This document shows, piece after piece, positions 1 to 7,541 of a stretch of 19,057 nt of DNA (position 1 is the first letter of the stretch; each line of letters opens with the position of its first letter). Both the position numbers and the translations under genes were made by a program. Origin of the DNA: UMGS1613 sp963616135. GTDB lineage: Bacteria > Bacillota_I > Bacilli_A > RF39 > UBA660. The notes under the pieces are model-generated. The model worked only from the letters and a program-made list of their open reading frames with translations. It made no database searches and had not been told where the DNA came from. Location: the NCBI GenBank assembly GCA_963616135.1, contig CAVEJT010000018.1, positions 1-19,057 of the forward strand, given 5' to 3'.

Positions 1-36
1 AAATGTGCTTATGATGTAGAATTAGATTATGATTAA
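1..36 (+). CDS. Possible C-terminal end of an upstream gene (partial)
   Basis: Reading from base 1, frame 1 is open for 11 codons and ends in TAA at 34-36, about 28 bases before a strong terminator hairpin. This is what the 3' end of a plus-strand gene would look like. The visible residues (KCAYDVELDYD) are too few to assign a family. Another frame also stays open to a stop at 75-77, so the choice of frame is uncertain. Confidence 0.3.
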   Translation, partial: KCAYDVELDYD

Positions 37-64
37 AAGTGGTGCGGTTGAAATTACAAAAAAG

Positions 65-91
65 AAAAATAGATTAAAAATCTATTTTTTT
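65..91. terminator. Bidirectional rho-independent terminator between upstream gene and rnhC
   Basis: An 11-bp perfect inverted repeat (65-75 with 79-89, loop AAA) has a run of seven T on the plus side (85-91) and an A-rich stretch on the other side (58-69), which gives U-rich RNA on the minus strand. It lies between converging genes. The rnhC stop codon (82-84) sits inside the right arm, so the hairpin is shared with coding sequence. Confidence 0.8.
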
Positions 92-1035
92 GTTATTTTA
101 TCCGTATTTTTAAAATTTAATTTAGCTATTTCTTTTAACTTATCTTTTCCAAATTTCTCGATTATCTTAGTACCAGCTAAGTCAACTGCAGTACTAGCTC
201 CCTTAGGAAGTTCAAATCCAATATTCTTAGATAATTTATTAAATTCATTAATAAATATAAATCTACTAATTAAAGAAGCACAAGCAACAGATAAATGCTT
301 ATCTTCTCCTTTAGTAAAGAATGTTATATTTCTAACAACATTAGAAGAATCTTTTAAATAATTATAATATACATAAGGTTTAGCAAACTCATCAACTATT
401 ATATATTCATAATTAGGTATTCTATTACTTAATTTATATAAAACTTTATTATGTAATATAGCCTTTATTTTATTCATATTAGTATCACTTGTATAGAATT
501 TATTATATTCTTTATTAGATAATATTATTGATTCATATTCTATTTTTTTAATAAATTTAGGAACTATTTGAAGTATTTGAGAATCAGTTAACTTTTTAGA
601 ATCTTTAACACCTATTTCTTCTAGAAAATTTATATTGTCTTTTGTTACATATGCAGCAGTAACAACAATAGGTCCAAAATAATCACCAGTACCAACTTCA
701 TCAGAACCAATACTAGATGAATTATAAATCCTAGGGTTCACAAAACTTGTTTTATCTAATTTATCTTTCTTTTTATCATTAGAACTATTTTTAACATTAA
801 CACTACCACTATTGATTTTTTCTGTACTTATCCAAAAATCACTAGATAAATCAGCATCTTTACCTTGAAATACAACTTTACCTGACTCATAAAGTGTTAT
901 TACAGTATCACCATCTTTAGCTTGCCATTTAGCATACTGTGGAGTTTTATCTCTCATACACCAACTAAGTTCTTCACTCATCATATCTTGTGTTTTTTTA
1001 CTAACATTAAAAGATATTACATTACTTTTTTGCAT
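82..1035 (-). CDS. rnhC: Ribonuclease HIII
   Basis: This endonuclease cuts the RNA strand of RNA-DNA hybrids in the cytoplasm, clearing primers, R-loops and misincorporated ribonucleotides. The 317-residue length is normal for the family. Residues about 1-85 form the N-terminal TBP-like substrate-binding domain that separates HIII from HII. A Ser/Lys/Asp-rich linker follows, and the catalytic domain starts with the type-2 RNase H signature GSDEVGTGDYFGP, whose acidic pair is D112-E113. Further conserved patches are VKDSKKLTD near residue 145 and IIVDEF near 215, which carry later active-site acids. The start is supported by an AGGTGAG Shine-Dalgarno just upstream. It is divergent from cvpA, with which it is often linked in Firmicutes; zapA and mutS2, frequent companions, are not seen here. 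Assignment is firm. Confidence 0.95.
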   Translation of the reverse strand: MQKSNVISFNVSKKTQDMMSEELSWCMRDKTPQYAKWQAKDGDTVITLYESGKVVFQGKDADLSSDFWISTEKINSGSVNVKNSSNDKKKDKLDKTSFVNPRIYNSSSIGSDEVGTGDYFGPIVVTAAYVTKDNINFLEEIGVKDSKKLTDSQILQIVPKFIKKIEYESIILSNKEYNKFYTSDTNMNKIKAILHNKVLYKLSNRIPNYEYIIVDEFAKPYVYYNYLKDSSNVVRNITFFTKGEDKHLSVACASLISRFIFINEFNKLSKNIGFELPKGASTAVDLAGTKIIEKFGKDKLKEIAKLNFKNTDKITKK

Positions 1036-1051
1036 AATCTCACCTAAATAT

Positions 1052-1060
1052 ATTTTAACA
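1052..1060 (-). promoter_or_regulatory. Probable extended -10 promoter element for rnhC
   Basis: On the minus strand TGT-TAAAAT occupies 1060-1052, about 17 bases upstream of the rnhC start and just before its Shine-Dalgarno. No good -35 is visible at 16-18 bp, so the call rests on the extended -10 alone. It lies back to back with the cvpA promoter. Confidence 0.4.
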
Positions 1061-1074
1061 CATTTTTCATTAAA

Positions 1075-1102
1075 TTGCTTTATTTTTATCTAAATTTATA
1101 AT
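1075..1102 (+). promoter_or_regulatory. Promoter of cvpA
   Basis: TTGCTT (1075-1080) and a perfect TATAAT (1097-1102) are separated by 16 bp. The predicted transcription start is near 1109, giving a leader of under 20 nt that contains the GGAG Shine-Dalgarno (1114-1117). Confidence 0.65.
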
Positions 1103-1125
1103 ATAATTAAAATGGAGATGATAAC

Positions 1126-1812
1126 ATGGGCATAGTTGATATAGTGATATTAATTTTAATTGCATTTGGTGCTTTACTAGGATTCAAGAGGGGGTTTACA
1201 AGAGAACTTGTATCGCTTGTTGGAATATTTGTAATAATATTTATATCTTTTATATTAAAAAATACTATAAGTGTTTTTCTATATAATAATTTACCATTTA
1301 TAAATTTTGGTGGAATATTTAAAGATGTTACAGTAATAAACATTTTGGTATATGAGGTAATCGCATTTTTTATAGTATTTTTTGTTCTAACAATAGTATT
1401 TAGATTATTACTTACTTTAACAAAGGTATTTGAACGTATTTTAACACTTACAATTATATTGGGTATTCCTTCTAAAATACTAGGAGCTATACTTGGAATA
1501 GTTCAATCAATTATATATATTTTTATAGTGTTATATATATTACATTTACCAACATTTAATATTAGTATTGTTAATGATTCTAAATTGGCAACTGGTATAT
1601 TAAATAAAACACCAGTACTTACAAATGTGTGTAATAAAACATTAAGTACATTTAATGAAATAATAGAACTTAAAAATGAATATGAGTCTTCAGATAATAC
1701 AACCGAATTCAATCAAAAGGTACTAAATATAATGATTGAGAAAAAAGTCATAACAAAGGAAAATGCTCAAAAATTAATAGATAAAGGCAAAATAAAGAAT
1801 GTAACTATATAA
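1126..1812 (+). CDS. cvpA: CvpA family membrane protein
   Basis: CvpA-family proteins are integral membrane proteins named after colicin V production; in Firmicutes their exact role is unsettled, with proposed links to envelope stability and division-associated processes. The 228-residue product opens with a hydrophobic helix and the family hallmark GxKRGFTREL at residues about 19-28, followed by three further strongly hydrophobic stretches (about 31-55, 70-98, 108-141). The hydrophilic C-terminal 70 residues lack any motif I recognise. The start is set by GGAGATG eight bases upstream. It has its own promoter, and a long non-coding gap separates it from the next gene, so it is probably monocistronic. 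The N-terminal family signature is clear; the C-terminal tail is poorly conserved in this family anyway. Confidence 0.85.
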   Translation: MGIVDIVILILIAFGALLGFKRGFTRELVSLVGIFVIIFISFILKNTISVFLYNNLPFINFGGIFKDVTVINILVYEVIAFFIVFFVLTIVFRLLLTLTKVFERILTLTIILGIPSKILGAILGIVQSIIYIFIVLYILHLPTFNISIVNDSKLATGILNKTPVLTNVCNKTLSTFNEIIELKNEYESSDNTTEFNQKVLNIMIEKKVITKENAQKLIDKGKIKNVTI

Positions 1813-1909
1813 ATGTATAGAAAGTGTAAACAAAAATAAAAAAAGGTATTATAAATAAAGGAATAATATAAATATATATAAAAATGTGATATTAATTTTA
1901 TAAAATACT

Positions 1910-1938
1910 TTGAAAATAATAAATACATATGATAGAAT
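1910..1938 (+). promoter_or_regulatory. Promoter of the 1987 membrane-protein gene
   Basis: TTGAAA (1910-1915) and TAGAAT (1933-1938) are spaced by 17 bp, with a TGA extension immediately before the -10. The transcript would start near 1945. Its about 42-nt leader holds a small hairpin (AGAGG at 1951-1955 with CCTCT at 1962-1966) just before the GGAG Shine-Dalgarno at 1975-1978. The rest of the 1813-1909 gap is A/T-rich, and I see no convincing terminator for cvpA in it. Confidence 0.6.
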
Positions 1939-1986
1939 AGAATATGTGATAGAGGTAATATCCTCTTGTGAGTTGGAGTGATTATA

Positions 1987-2697
1987 ATGGAACAAATTTA
2001 CAATTTATTAATTACAAATATATATCTATATATATGCATTATAATTGGTTTAGTTATTCTAACTGCAATTTTACTAATATTAACTGCTAATGAGAGAAAA
2101 AGAAGAAAAATAAAAAATGATTTTATTGAAGCAGAAAAGGTAGAAGCAGAGTTAGAAAAAAAAGAAGAGACTCCAGTTACTAACGAACTTGAAAATATTT
2201 TACAACAAATGCAGAAGGAAATAGATGTAAAGCCTGAAGATGTAGTAAAAAAATTTGAGGAAGAACAAGAAGAAAAAGCAATAATTAGTTATCAAGAATT
2301 AGTAGACAATGTAAAAGCAGGTAAGATAGAAGTAGTAGACGATGATACATCTGATGTAAACTTCGTTGAGAGTTTAATTTTAGATGATTCTAGTGAACCA
2401 ATCGAGGCTATTGAACCACACCAAGAAGAAGCGTCAGTAACACCACAAATGGTAAAAGATGCTGTCGAGAGTATTTCTGCTAGAAGTGTTAAAGAGGAAC
2501 CCAAGAAATTTAAAACAAGTGACTTTATTTCACCTGTATTTGGTAGAGTAGACAATAATGTAGAGTATCCTACAGTAAAAAGAAAAGAAACGTTATTAGA
2601 TATTATGAATACTAGAGATTATAATGAATTAACAGAAGAAATAAAGAGGCAAGAAGAGTTCTTAAATGCATTAAAAGAATTTAGAAATAATTTATAA
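1987..2697 (+). CDS. Single-pass membrane protein with acidic, coiled cytoplasmic tail (unknown function)
   Basis: I do not recognise this family. The 236-residue product starts with a short polar segment, one long hydrophobic helix (about residues 8-33), then the basic cluster NERKRRKIK, which predicts an outside N-terminus and a cytoplasmic C-terminus, as in EzrA-type division proteins. The tail (about 35-236) is rich in Glu and Lys with probable coiled-coil stretches at about 45-75 and near the C-terminus, and a low-complexity acidic middle. An in-frame GTG at 1978 would add three residues, but it overlaps the GGAG Shine-Dalgarno (1975-1978), so ATG 1987 is the better start. The topology is inferred from charge distribution; an anchor or scaffold role would be speculation. 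Confidence 0.7.
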   Translation: MEQIYNLLITNIYLYICIIIGLVILTAILLILTANERKRRKIKNDFIEAEKVEAELEKKEETPVTNELENILQQMQKEIDVKPEDVVKKFEEEQEEKAIISYQELVDNVKAGKIEVVDDDTSDVNFVESLILDDSSEPIEAIEPHQEEASVTPQMVKDAVESISARSVKEEPKKFKTSDFISPVFGRVDNNVEYPTVKRKETLLDIMNTRDYNELTEEIKRQEEFLNALKEFRNNL

Positions 2698-2704
2698 TGA
2701 TTTT

Positions 2705-2730
2705 AAGATTGACATTAAGTCAATCTTTTT
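2705..2730 (+). terminator. Rho-independent terminator, overlapping the next promoter
   Basis: A perfect 9-bp stem (2705-2713 with 2719-2727, loop ATTAA) runs into five T (2726-2730), starting eight bases after the stop codon of the preceding gene. The left arm and first loop base also form the -35 box of the prepilin promoter. Confidence 0.8.
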
Positions 2731-2737
2731 ATATAAT
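2709..2737 (+). promoter_or_regulatory. Consensus promoter of the prepilin gene
   Basis: TTGACA (2709-2714) and TATAAT (2732-2737) with a 17-bp spacer match the sigma-A consensus at all twelve positions. The -35 lies in the terminator hairpin of the previous gene. Transcription should start near 2744, leaving a leader of about 19 nt. Confidence 0.8.
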
Positions 2738-2762
2738 ATAAGTATGGAAAGTAGGATTATAT

Positions 2763-3764
2763 ATGAGAAATAAAGGGTTTACTTTGGTAGAATTATTGGC
2801 TGTAGTTGTAATTATTACATTACTTTCACTATTAACAGTGACTTCTATTACAAAGGTTGTAAAAAGTAGTAAAGAAGATTTGTACAATAATCAAATAGAG
2901 TTAATAAAGTCTTCGGCTGAAACATGGGGAGCAGATAATATTGATAAATTACCTGATGCTGGTGAGTGTAAGTATATTACTGTGTTAGATTTAAAAGAAT
3001 ATGGACTTTTGGATTCTAAGCTAATGGATTCTAGAACAAATAAACCAATATCTGATAATATAAAAATAAAAATAACATCAAGTAATACTGGTTATGGTAC
3101 TTTAAGTACAAAGTATGAAATTAATCCATCAAGTGTTGTTGGATGTACTCCAGTATATTCACCTGCTTGTACATTTACAGATTCAAATTCAAACTCTAGT
3201 ATTGATTTAGGTGATGTAGTTACTTGTGGTACAGAGAGCTTTTATGTTATAGAAAATGAAAATGATAGGTTATCTATGCTTTCAAAATTTCCTTTGAATG
3301 TAGGTGATTCTAGGTATAGTGAAGAAACAGAATTACTTCAAAGTGATGTTCATTCAAGTAATAATTCAATTGTATATAGACCTGTAAAATTTTCTGATAC
3401 AAATTATTGGAAATATAACGAATCTAATCAATATGTATATGATAAGAAGTTTAGTTTGATTGGAATTTATCTTGAAGATTATAAAACTTATTTAAAAGAT
3501 AAATTAAATGTTAGGGTAATTGATGTTTCATTGATGAACTATAATTTAGCTGTTGTTTTAGGATATAATGGGTCTAATGAATTGACATTTGATTCATCTT
3601 TGACTTGGACTTCGGGATATTATTGGTTAGGTTTTGCAACTTCTTCAACTGAGGTGGTTGCTGCCGCTGGTACGAAACTAGCAAAAGTTAAGTATAATGA
3701 TTCAACATATTACGGTGTAAGACCTGTAGTAGAAATATTAGAAAGGGATATAGATAGAGGTTAA
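2763..3764 (+). CDS. Type IV prepilin-like protein with large C-terminal domain
   Basis: This encodes a type IV pilin or pseudopilin processed by a prepilin peptidase and assembled at the cell surface. The N-terminus has the class III signature: short basic leader MRNKG, cleavage between G5 and F6, Glu at mature position 5 (E10), then a hydrophobic helix to about residue 30. Residues about 35-130 look like a compact pilin domain. From about residue 135 a second domain begins (ACTFTDS ... DLGDVVTCG) and ends in YYGVRPVVEI near residue 325, a closing motif I associate with surface-protein domains of this bacterial group. Four cysteines are visible (two per part) and could form disulfides outside the cell. 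At 333 residues it is about twice a major pilin, so a minor or tip pilin with an adhesin-like head is likely (inference). The next gene starts 2 bases after its stop. Confidence 0.8.
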   Translation: MRNKGFTLVELLAVVVIITLLSLLTVTSITKVVKSSKEDLYNNQIELIKSSAETWGADNIDKLPDAGECKYITVLDLKEYGLLDSKLMDSRTNKPISDNIKIKITSSNTGYGTLSTKYEINPSSVVGCTPVYSPACTFTDSNSNSSIDLGDVVTCGTESFYVIENENDRLSMLSKFPLNVGDSRYSEETELLQSDVHSSNNSIVYRPVKFSDTNYWKYNESNQYVYDKKFSLIGIYLEDYKTYLKDKLNVRVIDVSLMNYNLAVVLGYNGSNELTFDSSLTWTSGYYWLGFATSSTEVVAAAGTKLAKVKYNDSTYYGVRPVVEILERDIDRG

Positions 3765-3766
3765 TT

Positions 3767-3922
3767 ATGGCAAAAAGAGGTAGACCAACAAAGAAAGCAA
3801 TTCAAAAGAAAAAAGAATTTAGAAAAAAATGTGAATTGGTTTTATTATTTACAGTTTTAATTTTAGTTGCTTTTGCAGTAGTTGTATATTATATGTTAAA
3901 GAATCAAGGTGTAACACTTTGA
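3767..3922 (+). CDS. Small basic single-pass membrane protein (51 aa)
   Basis: A 51-codon reading frame starts two bases after the prepilin stop, so it is probably translationally coupled to it. The first 22 residues are very basic and begin MAKRGRPTKK, containing the GRP core of an AT-hook. A hydrophobic helix (about residues 24-43) and a short polar tail follow. Positive-inside logic puts the basic end in the cytoplasm. The stop codon lies inside a terminator stem. Function is unknown; position suggests an accessory part of the pilin unit. AT-hook-like DNA binding at the membrane is only a thought, since any Arg/Lys-rich tail can look this way. Confidence 0.6.
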   Translation: MAKRGRPTKKAIQKKKEFRKKCELVLLFTVLILVAFAVVVYYMLKNQGVTL

Positions 3923-3929
3923 TTCTTTT
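3898..3929 (+). terminator. Rho-independent terminator of the prepilin / small membrane protein unit
   Basis: An 11-bp stem (3901-3911 with 3915-3925, one G-T pair, loop TAA) extends to 14 bp through AAA/TTT and ends in four T. The right arm contains the stop codon of the 51-residue gene. The rest of the gap up to the ppdK promoter (3930-4016) is A/T-rich with nothing else I can support. Confidence 0.7.
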
Positions 3930-4016
3930 CAATTTAAGTTTTATTAAACTAAAAATAAATTTTAATGAATATTACATGTAAATTTTAACAAATTTTTATT
4001 ATTTTTTAGAATATAC

Positions 4017-4046
4017 TTGCTCTCTTTTTTTTATTCGTGTTATAAT
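4017..4046 (+). promoter_or_regulatory. Promoter of ppdK
   Basis: TTGCTC (4017-4022) and a perfect TATAAT (4041-4046) are spaced by 18 bp, with a TGT extension before the -10. The start of transcription is predicted near 4053. A strong AAAGGAGG Shine-Dalgarno (4061-4068) follows, five bases before the ATG, consistent with high expression. Confidence 0.7.
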
Positions 4047-4073
4047 ATTTTTGTATGTTAAAAGGAGGATAAT

Positions 4074-6704
4074 ATGACAAAATATGTTTATGCCTTTAAA
4101 GAAGGTAACAAAGACATGCGTAACTTGTTAGGTGGTAAAGGCGCTAACCTTGCTGAGATGACAGGAATTGGACTTCCAGTTCCAAGAGGATTTACTGTTA
4201 CTACTGAAGCTTGTATTAAGTATTATGACGATGGTGAAGATATTTCTAATGAAATTAAAAAAGAAATATTAGACCATTTGGAAGCTTTAGAAAGTGAAAC
4301 AGGTAAAAAATTTGGAGATATGGAAAATCCATTGTTAGTATCTGTAAGAAGTGGTGCTAGAGCATCTATGCCAGGTATGATGGATACTGTTTTAAACTTA
4401 GGTTTAAATGATGAGGTAGCAAAAGGATTTGCTAAGGCTACAAATAATGCAAGATTTGTATATGATAGTTATAGAAGATTTATTCAAATGTTTGCAGATG
4501 TAGTTAAGGGATTCCCAAAGAGCTCTTTTGAAAGAAAATTTGATGTAATCAAAGAGGAAAAAGGAGTAGAATTTGATACAGAACTTACTGCTGAAGATTT
4601 AATGGAAGTTGTAGAAATTTATAAGGATGAATATAAAAATCATGCTGGAGTTGAATTCCCACAAGATCCAAAAGAACAATTAATGGAAGCTGTAAAAGCC
4701 GTATTCAGAAGTTGGAATAATGATAGAGCTATTACTTATCGTAGACTTAATGATATTCCATCTAGTTGGGGAACTGCTGTAAACGTTCAAGAAATGGTTT
4801 ATGGTAACCGTGGTGATGACTGTGGTACAGGTGTTGCATTTACAAGAAATCCTGCTACAGGAGAAAAAGCACTATTTGGTGAATATTTAATGAATGCTCA
4901 AGGTGAGGACGTTGTTGCTGGTATTCGTACTCCACAACCAATCGCAACATTAAAGGAAACTATGCCAGAGTGCTATGATGAATTTGTTAAAATTTGTGGA
5001 ATTCTTGAAGATCACTATAAAGATATGCAAGATATGGAATTTACTATAGAAAATGGAAAACTTTTCATGTTACAAACAAGAAATGGTAAAAGAACTGCTC
5101 AAGCTGCATTAAAGATTGCTGTTGATTTAGTAAATGAAGGAATGATTTCTAAGGAAGAGGCTTTACTTAAAGTAGAACCAAAACAATTAGATCAATTATT
5201 ACATCCAAATTTTGATCAAAAAGCACTTAAAGAAGCTAAAGTAGTAGCTCAAGGTCTTGCTGCATCACCAGGTGCTGCAACAGGTAAAATTTATTTTACA
5301 GCTGAAGATGTAATGGAAGCTAGCAAAAATGGTGAAAGTGATATTTTACTTGTTAGACTTGAAACTTCTCCAGAAGATATTGAAGGAATGAATATCGCAC
5401 ATGGTATATTAACAATACGTGGTGGTATGACAAGTCATGCTGCAGTAGTTGCTCGTGGTATGGGTACTTGCTGTGTTTCTGGATGTGGTGAACTTGTAAT
5501 AGATGAAGAAGCTAAGACAGTTAAAACAAAAGATGGCAAAGTATATCATGAAGGAGACTGGATGAGCTTAGATGGTTCTACTGGTAATGTTTATGGTGAA
5601 CAAGTTAAAACTGTTGCTCCTGAAATAAGTGGTGATTTTGAAACATTTATGGGATGGGCTGATAGTGTTAGAAGACTTAAAGTTAGAACTAATGCTGATA
5701 CACCAAGAGATGCAATTCAAGCTCGTAAATTTGGTGCTGAAGGAATTGGTCTTTGCCGTACAGAACACATGTTCTTTGAAGAAGAAAGAATATTTAACTT
5801 CCGTAGAATGATAGCTGCAGATACAGTTGAAAAACGTGAAGAAGCTCTTGAAAAAATCTTACCATATCAAAGAAAAGATTTTGAAGGATTATTTGAAGCA
5901 ATGGAAGGAGATCCAGTTGTAATTCGTTACTTAGATCCACCATTACATGAATTCTTACCTCATACAGATGAAGAAATTAAACCTTTAGCAGAATCTTTAG
6001 GTATGAGTTTTGAAGCTTTAAAAGAGAGAGTTGAATCATTAAAAGAATTCAATCCAATGATGGGACATCGTGGATGTAGACTTGCTATTACTTATCCAGA
6101 AATTGCAAGAATGCAAACTAGAGCTGTTATTGAAGCTGCAATCAATGTAAATAAAAAAGGAATGAATGTTACTCCTGAAATAATGATTCCACTAGTTGGA
6201 GATGTTAATGAACTTAAATATGTTAAGAAAGTAGTAACTGATACTGCAGATAAAGTTATAGCTGATGCTGGAGTTAAATTAGAGTATCATGTTGGTACTA
6301 TGATTGAAATACCAAGAGCAGCTGTAACAGCAGATGAAATAGCTAAAGAAGCAGAATTCTTCTCATTTGGTACAAACGATTTAACTCAAATGACATTTGG
6401 ATTCTCAAGAGATGATGCTGCTAAATTCTTAAATGAATACTATGCTAAGGGAATTTTTGAAAATGATCCATTTGCTAAACTAGATCAAAATGGAGTTGGA
6501 AAATTAGTAGAAATGGCTGCTAAATTAGGAAAACAAACTCGTCCAGATATCCATATGGGTATATGTGGAGAACATGGTGGAGAACCAAGTAGTGTTGAAT
6601 TCTGCCATAGAGTAGGTCTTGACTATGTATCTTGTAGTCCATTTAGGGTTCCATTAGCTCGTCTTGCTGCTGCACAAGCTGTAGTAAAAGAAAAAGAAAA
6701 TTAA
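4074..6704 (+). CDS. ppdK: Pyruvate, phosphate dikinase
   Basis: This cytoplasmic enzyme interconverts pyruvate + ATP + Pi with PEP + AMP + PPi, often serving PPi-linked glycolysis in fermenting anaerobes. The 876-residue length and full domain order are present: N-terminal nucleotide-binding domain (opening FKEGNKDMRNLLGGKGANL, with RSGARASMPGMMDTVLNLG near residue 92), central phosphohistidine domain (GGMTSHAAVVARGMG, His at 455) and C-terminal PEP/pyruvate TIM barrel (FGTNDLTQMTFGFSRDD, then GICGEHGGEP with Cys at 831). His455 and Cys831 are the numbers known for the Clostridium symbiosum enzyme, so there is practically no indel against it. Codon use is visibly less A/T-extreme than in the accessory genes around it, as expected for a highly expressed core gene. 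No ppsR-type regulator gene adjoins it. It is monocistronic. Confidence 0.98.
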   Translation: MTKYVYAFKEGNKDMRNLLGGKGANLAEMTGIGLPVPRGFTVTTEACIKYYDDGEDISNEIKKEILDHLEALESETGKKFGDMENPLLVSVRSGARASMPGMMDTVLNLGLNDEVAKGFAKATNNARFVYDSYRRFIQMFADVVKGFPKSSFERKFDVIKEEKGVEFDTELTAEDLMEVVEIYKDEYKNHAGVEFPQDPKEQLMEAVKAVFRSWNNDRAITYRRLNDIPSSWGTAVNVQEMVYGNRGDDCGTGVAFTRNPATGEKALFGEYLMNAQGEDVVAGIRTPQPIATLKETMPECYDEFVKICGILEDHYKDMQDMEFTIENGKLFMLQTRNGKRTAQAALKIAVDLVNEGMISKEEALLKVEPKQLDQLLHPNFDQKALKEAKVVAQGLAASPGAATGKIYFTAEDVMEASKNGESDILLVRLETSPEDIEGMNIAHGILTIRGGMTSHAAVVARGMGTCCVSGCGELVIDEEAKTVKTKDGKVYHEGDWMSLDGSTGNVYGEQVKTVAPEISGDFETFMGWADSVRRLKVRTNADTPRDAIQARKFGAEGIGLCRTEHMFFEEERIFNFRRMIAADTVEKREEALEKILPYQRKDFEGLFEAMEGDPVVIRYLDPPLHEFLPHTDEEIKPLAESLGMSFEALKERVESLKEFNPMMGHRGCRLAITYPEIARMQTRAVIEAAINVNKKGMNVTPEIMIPLVGDVNELKYVKKVVTDTADKVIADAGVKLEYHVGTMIEIPRAAVTADEIAKEAEFFSFGTNDLTQMTFGFSRDDAAKFLNEYYAKGIFENDPFAKLDQNGVGKLVEMAAKLGKQTRPDIHMGICGEHGGEPSSVEFCHRVGLDYVSCSPFRVPLARLAAAQAVVKEKEN

Positions 6705-6711
6705 TAGTTTT

Positions 6712-6741
6712 AAAAGTCAAAATATATATTTTGACTTTTTT
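6712..6741 (+). terminator. Rho-independent terminator of ppdK
   Basis: A 28-bp perfect palindrome (6712-6739) can fold into a hairpin of about 12 bp with a short loop, followed by T6736-6741. It begins eight bases after the ppdK stop and separates ppdK from the accessory block. Confidence 0.85.
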
Positions 6742-6811
6742 GTTTAGGTAAAATGAAAAATAAAAAAATTAGATAGTATTTATTATAATAATGGAGTTTT
6801 AATTTGATTTA

Positions 6812-6820
6812 TGATATAAT
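6812..6820 (+). promoter_or_regulatory. Extended -10 promoter of the WYL regulator gene
   Basis: TGA-TATAAT (6812-6820) is an extended -10; no clear -35 is seen at 16-18 bp. A transcript from about 6827 would carry a leader of about 98 nt, unusually long for this window. Confidence 0.5.
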
Positions 6821-6846
6821 ACTTGTGCAAATAATCTATATTAATC

Positions 6847-6906
6847 CTACATTCAATATGTAGATGATTTATTGAAAAAATGTGAATGTAAGATAAATTT
6901 ATTGAA
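6847..6906 (+). promoter_or_regulatory. Leader with competing inverted repeats and a 30-bp-spaced direct repeat
   Basis: CTACAT (6847-6852) can pair with ATGTAG (6858-6863), while the overlapping TACATTCA (6848-6855) can pair instead with TGAATGTA (6883-6890). ATTTATTGAA occurs at 6867-6876 and again at 6897-6906, exactly 30 bp apart. It could be an operator for autoregulation or a structured leader. It matches no riboswitch class I can identify. Confidence 0.35.
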
Positions 6907-6924
6907 GTTTTAGGAGATGATTTT

Positions 6925-7515
6925 ATGGGTAAGTTGTCAAATATGATGTATATGATTGATTTGTTAAATACCGGAAATATGTATACAATAAAAGAATTAT
7001 CAGAAAAAATAGGGATAACAGAAAGAATGGTAAGATATTATAAGGATGAAATTTGTAATAATGGTATTGCTATTGAATCATTTAAGGGTCCTAATGGTGG
7101 ATATTTTATGATAGATAAAATTAAAAATTATACAAATATCAATAAATATGACATTCAGCTGCTAGATAGCATTTATGAAATATTGTTAAAAAACGATTTT
7201 AAATATTTATATAAATATAAAGAATTTTTAGATAAATCAAAGAAAATGTATTCGATTTATGAAGAAAAGAGTAAATATATTTTAAATGTGGATATAAATT
7301 CCCCTGGGGAAATAGAAAAATTAATAAAAACAGCTATAAGTAAAAATGAAAAAATAGAAATAATCTATAATAATATAGATGGTAAAAACTTTAAAAGAAT
7401 TATTCATCCTATCTATATATTCAAATATAATAATAATTACTATGTAACTGCTTTTTGCGAATTAAGAAATACTATAAGACATTTTGAGCTTAATAGAATT
7501 ACAAATGTAAAATAA
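6925..7515 (+). CDS. HTH-WYL transcriptional regulator, short form
   Basis: This is a DNA-binding regulator with a ligand-sensing WYL domain. Residues about 1-60 are a winged helix of the DeoR/HTH_11 kind (helix-turn-helix about 20-42, ITERMVRYYKDEI as recognition helix, GPNGGYFM as wing). A linker of helical, Lys-rich sequence follows. Residues about 128-196 are WYL-like: YYVTAFCELRN takes the place of the WYL strand and RHFELNRI matches the FxLxRI end. At 196 residues it stops right after the WYL core and lacks the C-terminal WCX extension of typical proteins of about 300 residues. GGAG lies eight bases before the ATG. It precedes the six-gene operon on the same strand, without a terminator between, so it is the obvious candidate regulator. 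Family assignment is good; target and ligand are unknown. Confidence 0.8.
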   Translation: MGKLSNMMYMIDLLNTGNMYTIKELSEKIGITERMVRYYKDEICNNGIAIESFKGPNGGYFMIDKIKNYTNINKYDIQLLDSIYEILLKNDFKYLYKYKEFLDKSKKMYSIYEEKSKYILNVDINSPGEIEKLIKTAISKNEKIEIIYNNIDGKNFKRIIHPIYIFKYNNNYYVTAFCELRNTIRHFELNRITNVK

Positions 7516-7541
7516 AAAAGACAAAATATTTCAAAATAGTG

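Noticed and set aside
29..361. Plus-strand open frame of 110 codons antisense to rnhC
   Set aside because: It runs through the terminator and the 3' end of a clear RNase HIII gene, has no Shine-Dalgarno and shows no recognisable protein features.
6827..6924. Known riboswitch or T-box before the WYL gene
   Set aside because: I looked for a T-box sequence, purine, THF and c-di-GMP cores and found none; there is also no terminator after the stems.
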